8,170 bases of DNA from Defluviitaleaceae bacterium (GCA_009783525.1 WRDG01000094.1:1-8170); one strand, 5' to 3'. Shown: positions 1-6,518, counted from the stretch's first letter. Translations and numbers: made by a program. The notes: a model not told the origin generated them from the letters alone.

Positions 1-585
1 CCTCGCTTCGTCCATATAATCCTGCGTGAAATTGATTTCGTCCGCAAAAAGCGCGCCGTTAGTCGCGCCGAAACATCCGAAGGCGTCGGCGGAAAACAAT
101 GTTTTGCTTGACGCGTCGTATGTAAGCATGACTTCGGGCCAGTGAACCATTGGCGCCATAACGAAATGAAGCTGATGGCGGCCTGTATTTAACACATCGC
201 CTTCTTCAACGACTTGAACGAATGCTTCGGTATTTACCAAATAAAATTGCGAAAGCATCGTTTTCGTTTTTGCGTTGCAAATAATTTTGACGTCGGGATA
301 AAAAGCCAAAATATTTTGGACAGAAGATGAATGATCGGGCTCCATATGTTGAATAATTAAATAATCCAACGGCCTGCCGTTTAAAACCGCCGCCACGTTT
401 TCCAAAAACCTGTCGCGCACGGATTTATCCGCCGTATCAATCAGCACGGTTTTTTCGTCAACCAGCAGATAGGAATTATACGAAACGCCTTTTGGCACCG
501 CGTATACTCCTTCGAAAAGAGCAAGGCGGCGGTCGTCTGCCCCAACCCAAAACAAATCTTCGGTAATCTTTTTTTCGCAATGCAT
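1..585 (-). CDS. fprA: FprA-type flavodiiron protein, N-terminal part (cut by window edge)
   Basis: Only the first 195 residues are in the window; the gene runs off the left edge with the frame open. The visible part is the metallo-beta-lactamase-like diiron domain of A-type flavoproteins. Iron ligands are seen as H80-x-E82-x-D84 (QHMEPDHS), H148 (MVHWPEVM) and D167 (SADAFG), with family spacing; the sixth ligand and the flavodoxin domain would lie beyond the edge. Known role of the family: cytoplasmic four-electron reduction of O2 to water and/or NO to N2O, protecting anaerobes. The ATG overlaps the stop of the flotillin gene by one base (TAATG), and only a distant G-run lies upstream, so translation is probably coupled to the flotillin. 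The ligand set argues for an active enzyme. O2 versus NO preference cannot be told from this part. Confidence 0.93.
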   Translation of the reverse strand, partial: MHCEKKITEDLFWVGADDRRLALFEGVYAVPKGVSYNSYLLVDEKTVLIDTADKSVRDRFLENVAAVLNGRPLDYLIIQHMEPDHSSSVQNILAFYPDVKIICNAKTKTMLSQFYLVNTEAFVQVVEEGDVLNTGRHQLHFVMAPMVHWPEVMLTYDASSKTLFSADAFGCFGATNGALFADEINFTQDYMDEAR

Positions 586-2030
586 TATTCTTTGCAACCC
601 CCATCGCCGCAAACGGTTTTTTCGCTGTCCGCTTTTGCCAAAAATTCCGGAAGCTTCATGCCTGTCATTTCGAATAGGTCGTTTATCGGGGGTATCGCCT
701 TCATTAGTCCGGAAATAAAGTTTGCGGTCGATGTTTTTTCGCCGTTAGCGCCGTCCCAAACAGTTATCTTGTCTATTTTGATTCCGGAAATTGCGTCAAC
801 CTGGATGCGGAGCAGGTCTTCCATTTTATCCGCGAGCATAAGTCTTAATGCGTTGCCCGCGTCGCCGCCCGCTGCGTTTACCACCTGCGCCAAGCCCGTC
901 GCTTGTTTTGTCAAAATTTCTTGTAAACCTCTCGCTTCCGCTTCTTTTAACAGGAAAATGGCGTCGGCTTCGCCGCGTGCGCGGCGGCGTGTCTGTTCGG
1001 CTTCGGCTTCGGCTTGAATTTCGATTTGGCGTTTGTCTATTTCTGTTTTTATGATTATGTCAGCTTCAAGCGTGGCTCTTTCGCGTTCTGCACGCGCTTG
1101 TTCGGCGAGCTGCTCAGCTAAGTACGACGCTTCCAACGCTTTTGCGGATTGAATTTTTTCCGCCGAAATAGCTATTTTTAACGCTTCGGCTTCTTTCTCG
1201 CGGCGCAAAGCGTTTGAATTTGCTATTTGAACCTGTGCAGTATTTTCGCCTTCAATGGCACGTGATTCGGCGGAAGCCACTTCGACGCGCTGGTCGCGCC
1301 TTGCGTTTGCTTCGCCGATCGAACCGTCGCGATCCTTTTCGGCGACGGACTTTTTGGCGTCGTTTATTGCTTTGGCCGCCGCTTCGCGGCCAAGTGCGAT
1401 TATGTATCCCGATTCGTCCGCGATGTCTGTTACGTTAACGTTGATCAAACGCAATCCAATCTTTTTAAGTTCTGTTTCTACATTATAAGAAACAGCTTCT
1501 AAAAATTTATCGCGGTCTGTATTTATTTCTTCAATGTCCATCGTTGCGATTATAAGACGCAATTGGCCGAAGATTATGTCTTTGGCAAGCTCCTGTATCT
1601 CGGACAGGCGAAGGCCGAGCAAACGCTCCGCCGCGTTTTGCATGACGCTTTGGTCGGTGGATATGCCGACCGTGAAACGGCTCGGCACGTCTATACGGAT
1701 GTTCTGCTTCGACAGCGCGCTTTTTAAATCAACCGAAATCGACATGGGCGTCAAGTCTAAATATTGATACGCCTGAATGACCGGCCATACGAACGCCGCG
1801 CCGCCGTGAATGCAAATGGCCGAACGGGTTGTGCCGTCTTTATGCGAGCCGACCTTGCCGTAAATGACCATTACCTTGTCCGACGGACATTTTCGGAAAC
1901 GCGAAAGTATTAGTATGAACAACGAAAATGCGAGGACGACTCCTACGGTTATAAGAATGGGAACCTCCGGCTTGATCGCTCCGCTTGCTTGCGATAAAAA
2001 TGCTAATCCGTTAATTTCAATGCTGCTCAT
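585..2030 (-). CDS. Flotillin-family (SPFH domain) membrane scaffold protein
   Basis: A 481-residue protein, close to the length of bacterial flotillins (FloT/YuaG, YqiK). One N-terminal membrane helix (about residues 23-42) is followed by Arg/Lys, then an SPFH domain (about 50-215), then a long Ala/Glu/Arg-rich coiled coil with flotillin EA-type repeats (about 215-370), and a C-terminal domain with an LMLADKMEDLLRIQ segment. Family role: oligomeric scaffold of membrane microdomains, affecting fluidity and protein assembly. The ATG at 2030 is chosen over an in-frame GTG at 2051 because a GGAGG lies 9 bases before the ATG and would be inside the longer form. The start overlaps the NfeD-like gene by 14 bases; pairing with an NfeD/YuaF protein is the classic flotillin arrangement. 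The C-terminus carries two Cys in CGDGGCKE, a possible disulfide or metal site (inference). Confidence 0.93.
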   Translation of the reverse strand: MSSIEINGLAFLSQASGAIKPEVPILITVGVVLAFSLFILILSRFRKCPSDKVMVIYGKVGSHKDGTTRSAICIHGGAAFVWPVIQAYQYLDLTPMSISVDLKSALSKQNIRIDVPSRFTVGISTDQSVMQNAAERLLGLRLSEIQELAKDIIFGQLRLIIATMDIEEINTDRDKFLEAVSYNVETELKKIGLRLINVNVTDIADESGYIIALGREAAAKAINDAKKSVAEKDRDGSIGEANARRDQRVEVASAESRAIEGENTAQVQIANSNALRREKEAEALKIAISAEKIQSAKALEASYLAEQLAEQARAERERATLEADIIIKTEIDKRQIEIQAEAEAEQTRRRARGEADAIFLLKEAEARGLQEILTKQATGLAQVVNAAGGDAGNALRLMLADKMEDLLRIQVDAISGIKIDKITVWDGANGEKTSTANFISGLMKAIPPINDLFEMTGMKLPEFLAKADSEKTVCGDGGCKE

Positions 2031-2754
2031 TGTCAATTTCCTCCGTTTCACTGATTTTTATTTTTCTTTTTGTTACGATCAGCGTTTCAGAACCGGCAAT
2101 GCCCACTATCGATATTTCTTCGCCGGCTTTTATTTCTTCTTCGTCGTCGGTTACCGCTTCCATTTCGGAAAACTTACCTTGCAGGACCATTGTGATCTTG
2201 CCGCCGATTTTCCGTCCGGGCGGGATCCTGATGTAAACGTTGCCCGTTTTGTTTAAGGCGTTTCGTATATCTACATTGCCGCTGTGCTGGAGCTTGAGCA
2301 TCCAAACGAATGCGTACGCCGTTAGGAGCATGGAGATCGCTCCCGCCCAAAACGCCAATGTAAGGGACAGCGTCGTGTTTAAGCCGCCGCGCAGCATGGC
2401 CAAACCCGACCAGCCGAAAACCGTAAAAAAAGCGATGAAGCCGCGCACGGTAAAAACTGTCAAGCCCGGATCGCCGGAAGCTTCCGACGCAACCAAATTG
2501 GTGGCGTCCGAATCGTACGCGGATGCGTCGAAGCCGCCGCCTGCCGCATCCGGCGTTCCGCCGTCAAATGGCGCACCGCCGTCGAGCGGTGTTCCGCCGT
2601 CAACCGGAGCTTCCGCTCCACCCTCGACCGCTCCGCCTCCGCCCAAACCGATCACCAACAAAACCGTTTGAATGAGCAGCACAACCGTCGAAGGGATTGC
2701 AATCAAAGCAAGCCCCTGTTCCAATGTCGCAAGTGATTCCCACCAAGCAATCAT
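2017..2754 (-). CDS. NfeD/YuaF-like membrane protein, flotillin partner
   Basis: A 245-residue protein with a membrane helix at about 16-37, a Gly/Asp/Pro-rich low-complexity segment at 39-85 with repeated DGGxP units, two more helices at about 99-120 and 127-153, and a C-terminal beta-rich domain (about 158-230) with the look of an NfeD-type OB-fold (IPPGRKIGGKITMVLQGKF, then GEEISIVGIAGSETLIVTKR). The family is membrane-bound and almost always encoded beside an SPFH protein, whose microdomain assembly it is thought to support. Here it overlaps the flotillin by 14 bases. ATG is preceded by GAGAGGGGA with 6 bases of spacing, a good ribosome binding site. The low-complexity linker lies just after helix 1; its length may vary between strains because it is encoded by imperfect short DNA repeats (about 2500-2640). 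The family call is firm from topology plus neighbour; exact subfamily is uncertain. Confidence 0.85.
   Translation of the reverse strand: MIAWWESLATLEQGLALIAIPSTVVLLIQTVLLVIGLGGGGAVEGGAEAPVDGGTPLDGGAPFDGGTPDAAGGGFDASAYDSDATNLVASEASGDPGLTVFTVRGFIAFFTVFGWSGLAMLRGGLNTTLSLTLAFWAGAISMLLTAYAFVWMLKLQHSGNVDIRNALNKTGNVYIRIPPGRKIGGKITMVLQGKFSEMEAVTDDEEEIKAGEEISIVGIAGSETLIVTKRKIKISETEEIDNEQH
2040..2044 (-). promoter_or_regulatory. Shine-Dalgarno GGAGG that fixes the flotillin start
   Basis: On the minus strand GGAGG is followed by 9 bases and then ATG at 2030. It sits inside the 3' end of the NfeD-like gene and inside the longer GTG-initiated alternative reading of the flotillin, which argues for the shorter 481-residue protein. 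Confidence 0.85.
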
Positions 2755-2769
2755 AAAAGTTCCCCTCTC

Positions 2770-2807
2770 AAAAACCGGAGTGTTTCCTTTCAGGAAACAA
2801 CTTCCGG
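2770..2807 (-). terminator. Terminator-like hairpin plus T5, possible intra-operon attenuator
   Basis: On the minus strand the last repeat unit gives a stem with arms CCGGA/TCCGG and TGTTTCCT/AGGAAACA, loop GAA, followed directly by TTTTT (2774-2770). Only this last unit has the T-run; the others are followed by TAACC. It ends 15 bases before the NfeD-like ATG, leaving no room for a separate promoter, so if it works at all it should be partial (attenuation or transcript processing) rather than the end of the operon. The asymmetric internal loop and short T-run make it weaker than a textbook terminator. Confidence 0.45.
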
Positions 2808-2918
2808 TTACCGGAGTATTTCCTTTCAGGAAACAACTTCCGGTTACCGGAGTGTTTCCTTTCAGGAAACAACTTCCGGTTACCGGAGTGTTTCCTTTCA
2901 GGAAACAACTTCCGGTTA
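2775..2918. repeat. Four tandem 36-bp units, each an imperfect hairpin
   Basis: Units occupy 2775-2810, 2811-2846, 2847-2882 and 2883-2918. They are identical except for one G-to-A change at 2818 in the second. Each plus-strand unit starts CCGGAGTGTTTCCT, has the 3-base loop TTC, continues AGGAAACAACTTCCGG and ends TTA. The outer arms CCGGA/TCCGG and inner arms GTTTCCT/AGGAAAC pair around a small internal loop. The junctions read CCGGTTACCGG, itself a palindrome about one base, so alternative pairing between neighbouring units is possible. The array fills the gap between the stop of the TPR protein gene and the NfeD-like gene, both on the minus strand, so in the operon mRNA it would be a row of four stem-loops. 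The plus-strand 12-residue repeat peptide that it can encode is not regarded as a gene. Confidence 0.97.
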
Positions 2919-2919
2919 C

Positions 2920-3756
2920 CTAATAAAAACTTGTTCTGTAGATGCCGTTTTCTGCCTTTGCGTTTGTTGGGTCACACATCAGCGATCTTTTAAACGAAAT
3001 TTCCGCTTCTTTATAATCGCCATTGTTAAATTGTCTAACGCCTTTGTTGTACAGCATCGACGATCGCAGACTTTTATTTGCGAGCTGCACAAAAATATGC
3101 GCCATACCGCCCAAGCAAACTAACGCGGCAAGGCCAACGGCCCATAAACTGTCTAAGAACAGGCTGCCCGCGATGGCAAGGAGACCTACGACCCCCAGCA
3201 TCATATTGATTTTATAGCCGACCGGCGACATTTTATCACGCCCTTCGGTTACGATCATATCGGAAGCGCTTCCGCTGCCCGTCTTTCTTTTTTTAATTTG
3301 CTGTTCGTCGTAATCATTGGGACGCGGACGCGGTTTTGGCAATTTTGCCGTCGATTTTAAAATTCTGTATTCAGAGATTTTGTTGTCGTATAGCTTGAAG
3401 AGAATATGGAGCGTTGTTTTAAGCGGCTTGCCGCTTTCCGATTTGACTTTTTTGTTTACGTTAAGCAAATAAAACCGGTTTTGTTCGTAAGTGTCGAGCG
3501 GAGAAATGCAAATCATTCTGTTTGTCTTACTGTATGAAATGTCGGTGCGCATTATATAGCCTTCGGTATCGGTTACGTCCATCGTTTTATCCGAAACCGT
3601 CGACTCGTCCAATGGAATGTTGAAACGGATGTACCAATATATAACATCGGTTGCCCCGTCGATGTTGGTTTTGATTTTATTCTTTAAATTGGGCTGAGAC
3701 GTCGCTATCTTGATCCGATCGTTATCCAAAGGCCGGCACCTGCTCTCGAGAGTCAC
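2920..3756 (-). CDS. Ig-like / two-helix membrane / TPR protein of unknown function
   Basis: 278 residues with no signal peptide. Residues about 12-122 look like a bacterial Ig-like (Big_5/SbsA-type) beta domain: the pattern GATDV..Y..IRFNIPLDESTV followed by strands and YLLNV.KKVKSESGKPL is typical. A Pro/Arg- and Lys-rich linker (138-175) follows, then two closely spaced membrane helices (about 185-203 and 204-225), then a single TPR-like repeat (236-270: YNKGVRQFNNGDYKEAEISFKRSL..DPTNAKA). The basic linker before the first helix suggests that both ends face the cytoplasm, odd for an Ig-like domain. The GTG start overlaps the previous stop as GTGA; the upstream site is weak, and a TTG at 3729 with AGGTG 7 bases before it is an alternative. 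It stops two bases before the hairpin repeats. Function not recognised; likely a membrane-tethered protein-interaction module. Confidence 0.8.
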   Translation of the reverse strand: MTLESRCRPLDNDRIKIATSQPNLKNKIKTNIDGATDVIYWYIRFNIPLDESTVSDKTMDVTDTEGYIMRTDISYSKTNRMICISPLDTYEQNRFYLLNVNKKVKSESGKPLKTTLHILFKLYDNKISEYRILKSTAKLPKPRPRPNDYDEQQIKKRKTGSGSASDMIVTEGRDKMSPVGYKINMMLGVVGLLAIAGSLFLDSLWAVGLAALVCLGGMAHIFVQLANKSLRSSMLYNKGVRQFNNGDYKEAEISFKRSLMCDPTNAKAENGIYRTSFY

Positions 3757-4712
3757 AAAATTATACCCAACCTACGCATAAAATGTAAACAAAAATCATC
3801 GCCCGCGGCATATTGCATTTGTCCGTCCAATTCCGTCAAAGGAAGGCGATCAATCAATCCGCTCAAATTTTTTCGTTTAATCCTGCGGTAAAACGTAACG
3901 GGAATCCGGTATCCTCCGATGCTTATTCCCTCCGTATCTTTTATGTCTATATGTCCGGAAATTTTATCGGCCAGTTTAAAATAACAGTCTTCCCAATTTC
4001 CGACATGAAGCACCGGGTCGACGCACAATCTTACCCGCCAGCCCAAGCCGATCGCTTTTTTTATGCAATCCAATCTTTTTTGTAATGACGGCGTTTTGTG
4101 TTCGTAGCGTAAAATTATTTCGTCGGGAGATAATGTCCACGAAAGGATTAAATTTTTTGGCGGGGTTAAATGCTCGACGGCAAAAAAATTCGCGCTTTTT
4201 GTTCGCACTTCAAATAAAGAATTGCAAGAAGGGTTTGCATTTAAAAAATTTATCCACGCGCTTACGTAATTGAAAAGCAGTTCGAACGCGAGCAAGTCGG
4301 AGTCGTATGACAAAGCGCAGTACATTGCGTCTTCGCGAAGAGCGGCATCCATATAATCTTCGACGTTTACGAACGCTACGACATTGGCCGAGGAGTACAT
4401 TCCGCGCAAATAGCAATATTCGCAGCCGTAAAGGCAGTTCATCATTTGCGTCGCGTAAAAAAACCTGCTATGGCCAAAACTGTCGCAGTTTTGCGAGCCT
4501 TCGGTTAAATACTTACTGTCACGGACAGCCAGGATCAATTTCGGGCTGTTTTTTTGCGCGGTAAAATTTTGTCCGGGCTTGTTGAAAACATCCTTGTAAT
4601 GCTTTACTAAAATAATCCGCGAATTTTTTAGCCGTGTTGCAATTTGATTTGTAAGGGGAAATTTTTGCGCGGCTTCTTCTATATAAATATGGCTGAAGAT
4701 TATGTTTTGCAC
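3753..4712 (-). CDS. Spore photoproduct lyase family radical SAM protein
   Basis: 319 residues, slightly shorter than classical SplB (about 340). The radical SAM 4Fe-4S motif is C93-x3-C97-x2-C100 (NCLYGCEYCYLRGMY), with the CxxxCxxCYL context typical of the SPL family. Downstream the TIM-barrel half includes RTKSANF, LILSWTLSPDEI, GWRVRLCVDPVLHVGNW and a RIPVTFYRRIKRK tail, all in SPL-family order. The family uses SAM to form a 5'-deoxyadenosyl radical; SplB repairs the UV-induced thymine dimer of spores. Here the segment matching SplB's SCTSDIVG region reads SYDSDLLAFE, so Tyr136 appears to replace the hydrogen-donor Cys; Cys132 is close by. Classical SP repair is therefore not assured. GTG start with GGGAG 7 bases upstream; 13-base overlap with the nucleosidase-like gene. 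Family firm, substrate unknown. Confidence 0.88.
   Translation of the reverse strand: MQNIIFSHIYIEEAAQKFPLTNQIATRLKNSRIILVKHYKDVFNKPGQNFTAQKNSPKLILAVRDSKYLTEGSQNCDSFGHSRFFYATQMMNCLYGCEYCYLRGMYSSANVVAFVNVEDYMDAALREDAMYCALSYDSDLLAFELLFNYVSAWINFLNANPSCNSLFEVRTKSANFFAVEHLTPPKNLILSWTLSPDEIILRYEHKTPSLQKRLDCIKKAIGLGWRVRLCVDPVLHVGNWEDCYFKLADKISGHIDIKDTEGISIGGYRIPVTFYRRIKRKNLSGLIDRLPLTELDGQMQYAAGDDFCLHFMRRLGIIL
3760..3789 (-). promoter_or_regulatory. Candidate internal sigma-70 promoter
   Basis: On the minus strand TTTACA (3789-3784), an 18-base spacer and a perfect TATAAT (3765-3760) lie in the last codons of the SPL-family gene. A start about 7 bases downstream would fall at or after the GTG of the Ig/TPR gene, which would favour the later TTG at 3729 in transcripts from here. 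It could uncouple the membrane-protein half of the operon from the first three genes. The match is good, but it lies in coding sequence and may be chance. Confidence 0.35.
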
Positions 4713-5644
4713 GGCTCATCTCCCGTCAAATCAAAAAGCCTTTTCGTTAAACCGTTAAATAAAATTTTTGATTCATTTTTTGATTTTAATGAAACATTTA
4801 TGTTCTCGTTTAGTATTTTAATTAACAAATCCGTTCCGTTGTTATTTTTACATGCCGACGCAGCGCGTTCCAGCATTTTTTGCTGACAGAACGAAAGTTT
4901 CAAATTGGCGTTTACGGCGTCAAGCAATAATTTTTCTTCGCGTGCAAAAAGCGGCTCGCCCGTATGTTCATTCATAATTTCAAACAACCACGGTAATATT
5001 TTTTGCGCCGCGTTTTCCATAATGCCGGCAGCCTTTTTTTTAGTGACGCCGCCTGCGTCCGCACCGTGATCCGAAACGATTTTAAGGACGATTATTTTTT
5101 CGGGAGCTAAAAATTTTAACGCGGTTTGATAAAAAAAAGCCGCTTCCATGTCAAAAAAATCGAATGAGCATTCGCCGCCGTTTATTACACGGGGAAAACT
5201 TGCCAGGCTGCCCTCCGTAAATTCGTGTTTGTAAAGCATTTCTGGATAAACGGTGCAGCCGGCCGCAGAATCGACCAGCACGTTCGGATACACGACGGAA
5301 CCAACAGACAAATTTTTATTCGAACCGCACATGCCTACGTTCAACAGCCATTCGGAATTTTTTTGCGCAAGAAAAAAAGCGGAGCCTGCCGCCGCGTTTA
5401 CCGGGCCGGTTCCGCACACGCACAATGACGCTCCGCTGCTTTTATACATGTCAAACGGCATATGTCCCGTTTGCGAAATTATTTTTTTCATTTTAAGCCT
5501 GTCGATAAAAGGGACTGCTTCGCAATGAAGAGCCGTGACAACACCAAGCATGGGTATTTGATGATTGACTCGATTTTGAGCGATGAAAATCCCGGCATCA
5601 AGGGATTTTTCCAAATGCATTATTGATGATTTGCAATTATTCAT
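4700..5644 (-). CDS. MTA/SAH nucleosidase-like (nucleoside phosphorylase superfamily) protein with C-terminal extension
   Basis: 314 residues from the ATG at 5644. Residues 32-220 follow the PNP/UDP phosphorylase fold of MTA/SAH nucleosidases: LGVVTALHCEAVPF with E42 where the catalytic-site Glu lies, CGTGPVNAAAGSAFFL, LLNVGMCGS, FFDMEAAFFYQ (M166, E167, ribose binding) and KIVSDHGAD (D192, catalytic Asp). Such enzymes remove adenine from 5'-methylthioadenosine, S-adenosylhomocysteine and 5'-deoxyadenosine. The last about 90 residues are a helical extension absent from ordinary MTAN (about 230 residues). Placement directly before a radical SAM gene suggests by-product removal (inference). Start is uncertain: GTG 5653, ATG 5644, ATG 5620 and ATG 5551 all lack a clear ribosome binding site. 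ATG 5644 overlaps the PHP stop by 8 bases, suiting coupling; ATG 5551 matches the usual family N-terminus. Confidence 0.82.
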   Translation of the reverse strand: MNNCKSSIMHLEKSLDAGIFIAQNRVNHQIPMLGVVTALHCEAVPFIDRLKMKKIISQTGHMPFDMYKSSGASLCVCGTGPVNAAAGSAFFLAQKNSEWLLNVGMCGSNKNLSVGSVVYPNVLVDSAAGCTVYPEMLYKHEFTEGSLASFPRVINGGECSFDFFDMEAAFFYQTALKFLAPEKIIVLKIVSDHGADAGGVTKKKAAGIMENAAQKILPWLFEIMNEHTGEPLFAREEKLLLDAVNANLKLSFCQQKMLERAASACKNNNGTDLLIKILNENINVSLKSKNESKILFNGLTKRLFDLTGDEPCKT

Positions 5645-6473
5645 TAGACGCACAGTTTAATATTTTGTAAGTGTCGTCCGGCAATCCGTGCATGCCGAAG
5701 CATGTGATATCTTCGCGGCTGTTTGCGCCGTGCCAGTCGGTGCCGCCGGATATAAGCAAATTGTTGTCCTTTGCTATTTGCCCGTATTTTATTCTCTCAT
5801 TTTCGCCGTGCGCCGGATGAAAAACTTCAATGCCGTTAAGCCCGTGGCGTATTAATTTAATAATCATTTCGTCGTCGTTGAATAAAAACGGATGCGCAAG
5901 CACGGATATGCCTCCGGCTTTTTTTATTACATCGATCGCTTCAAAAGCCGTGACCGTACAGCGAGAAACATATTTTGGATTTTGCGGCCAAAAATATCTT
6001 CCCTTTAATTGGCTGTAAGTCATGCCCGGCACCAAATATCCGTCGGCTTCCATTGCGGCCGTTATGCATGTGCCCGATATTCTGTCCAAACCGGGAAATT
6101 TTGCCGTTACATTGTCCCATTCATAATTAAAAATCCCTTGACTTACGGCATTTTCAAAATTTAAACGCGTGCTTTCGGTTTTTTCAAGCGCCATGTGATG
6201 TAAAAAATCCGCAAGGTCGGCGCTTTCGGTATCGATGAAATATCCGAGCACATGGATCATCTGATGGTTTATTTCCGTAGAAATTTCTGCTCCGGATATT
6301 ATCCTGACATTTTTATTTTTTAACGAGCCGTTTGCTAAACGGTATGCAGCCGTCGTGTCGTGATCGGTTATTGATATGACTGCCACGCCGTTTTTTTCGG
6401 CCAGGTCCGCGAGTTTTTCCGGGCTGTCCGTACCGTCAGAATATGTCGAATGAAGATGCAAGTCGGCGTACAC
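5637..6473 (-). CDS. PHP-domain phosphoesterase (RNase AM / nucleoside 3',5'-bisphosphate phosphatase type)
   Basis: 278 residues, near the size of E. coli YciV/RNase AM. Metal ligands are plainly visible: H6-x-H8 (DLHLHSTYSDG), D13, H38 (ITDHDT), E63 (GAEIST), H74 (IHVLGYF), H194 (VLAHPFL), H219 (IEVFHPAH), and D246-x-H248 (GGTDWHG). The family binds metal ions and hydrolyses phosphoesters; characterised relatives act on 3',5'-nucleotide bisphosphates such as pAp or on 5' ends of short RNA. The exact substrate is not determinable here. Start GTG at 6473 has GGAGG seven bases upstream, an excellent site. It is the promoter-proximal gene of the minus-strand cluster, transcribed away from the AEC permease across a shared promoter region with a large palindrome. 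All key residues look intact. Confidence 0.92.
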   Translation of the reverse strand: MYADLHLHSTYSDGTDSPEKLADLAEKNGVAVISITDHDTTAAYRLANGSLKNKNVRIISGAEISTEINHQMIHVLGYFIDTESADLADFLHHMALEKTESTRLNFENAVSQGIFNYEWDNVTAKFPGLDRISGTCITAAMEADGYLVPGMTYSQLKGRYFWPQNPKYVSRCTVTAFEAIDVIKKAGGISVLAHPFLFNDDEMIIKLIRHGLNGIEVFHPAHGENERIKYGQIAKDNNLLISGGTDWHGANSREDITCFGMHGLPDDTYKILNCASNE

Positions 6474-6495
6474 GGCGACACCTCCGTTTTTTTTA

Positions 6496-6518
6496 TTATC
6501 ATATCATTGATATGATAA
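6496..6518. promoter_or_regulatory. Perfect 23-bp palindrome, probable operator between divergent genes
   Basis: Half-sites TTATCATATCA (6496-6506) and TGATATGATAA (6508-6518) are exact reverse complements around a single T. It lies in the 74-base gap between the PHP gene (minus) and the AEC permease gene (plus), overlapping the -10 region of the minus-strand promoter candidate and a TATGAT on the plus strand. A dimeric repressor bound here would occlude both promoters. It does not match the spacing of Fur or PerR boxes, and no regulator gene is in the window. Confidence 0.7.

Noticed and set aside
2031..2051. Seven-residue longer flotillin from GTG 2051
   Set aside because: The GGAGG ribosome site for ATG 2030 lies inside this extension, and no site precedes the GTG.
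2775..2918. CRISPR array
   Set aside because: Unit length 36 is CRISPR-like, but units are directly contiguous with no spacers, and no cas genes are present.
2672..2923. Plus-strand open frame with a four-fold 12-residue repeat (GVFPFRKQLPVT)
   Set aside because: It arises from the non-coding tandem 36-bp hairpin units and runs antisense to the operon, with no ribosome site; the 36-bp period being a multiple of three makes such a frame likely by chance.
6496..6518. Fur or PerR box
   Set aside because: AT-rich and palindromic, but the half-site sequence and spacing do not fit the 7-1-7 consensus of either regulator.
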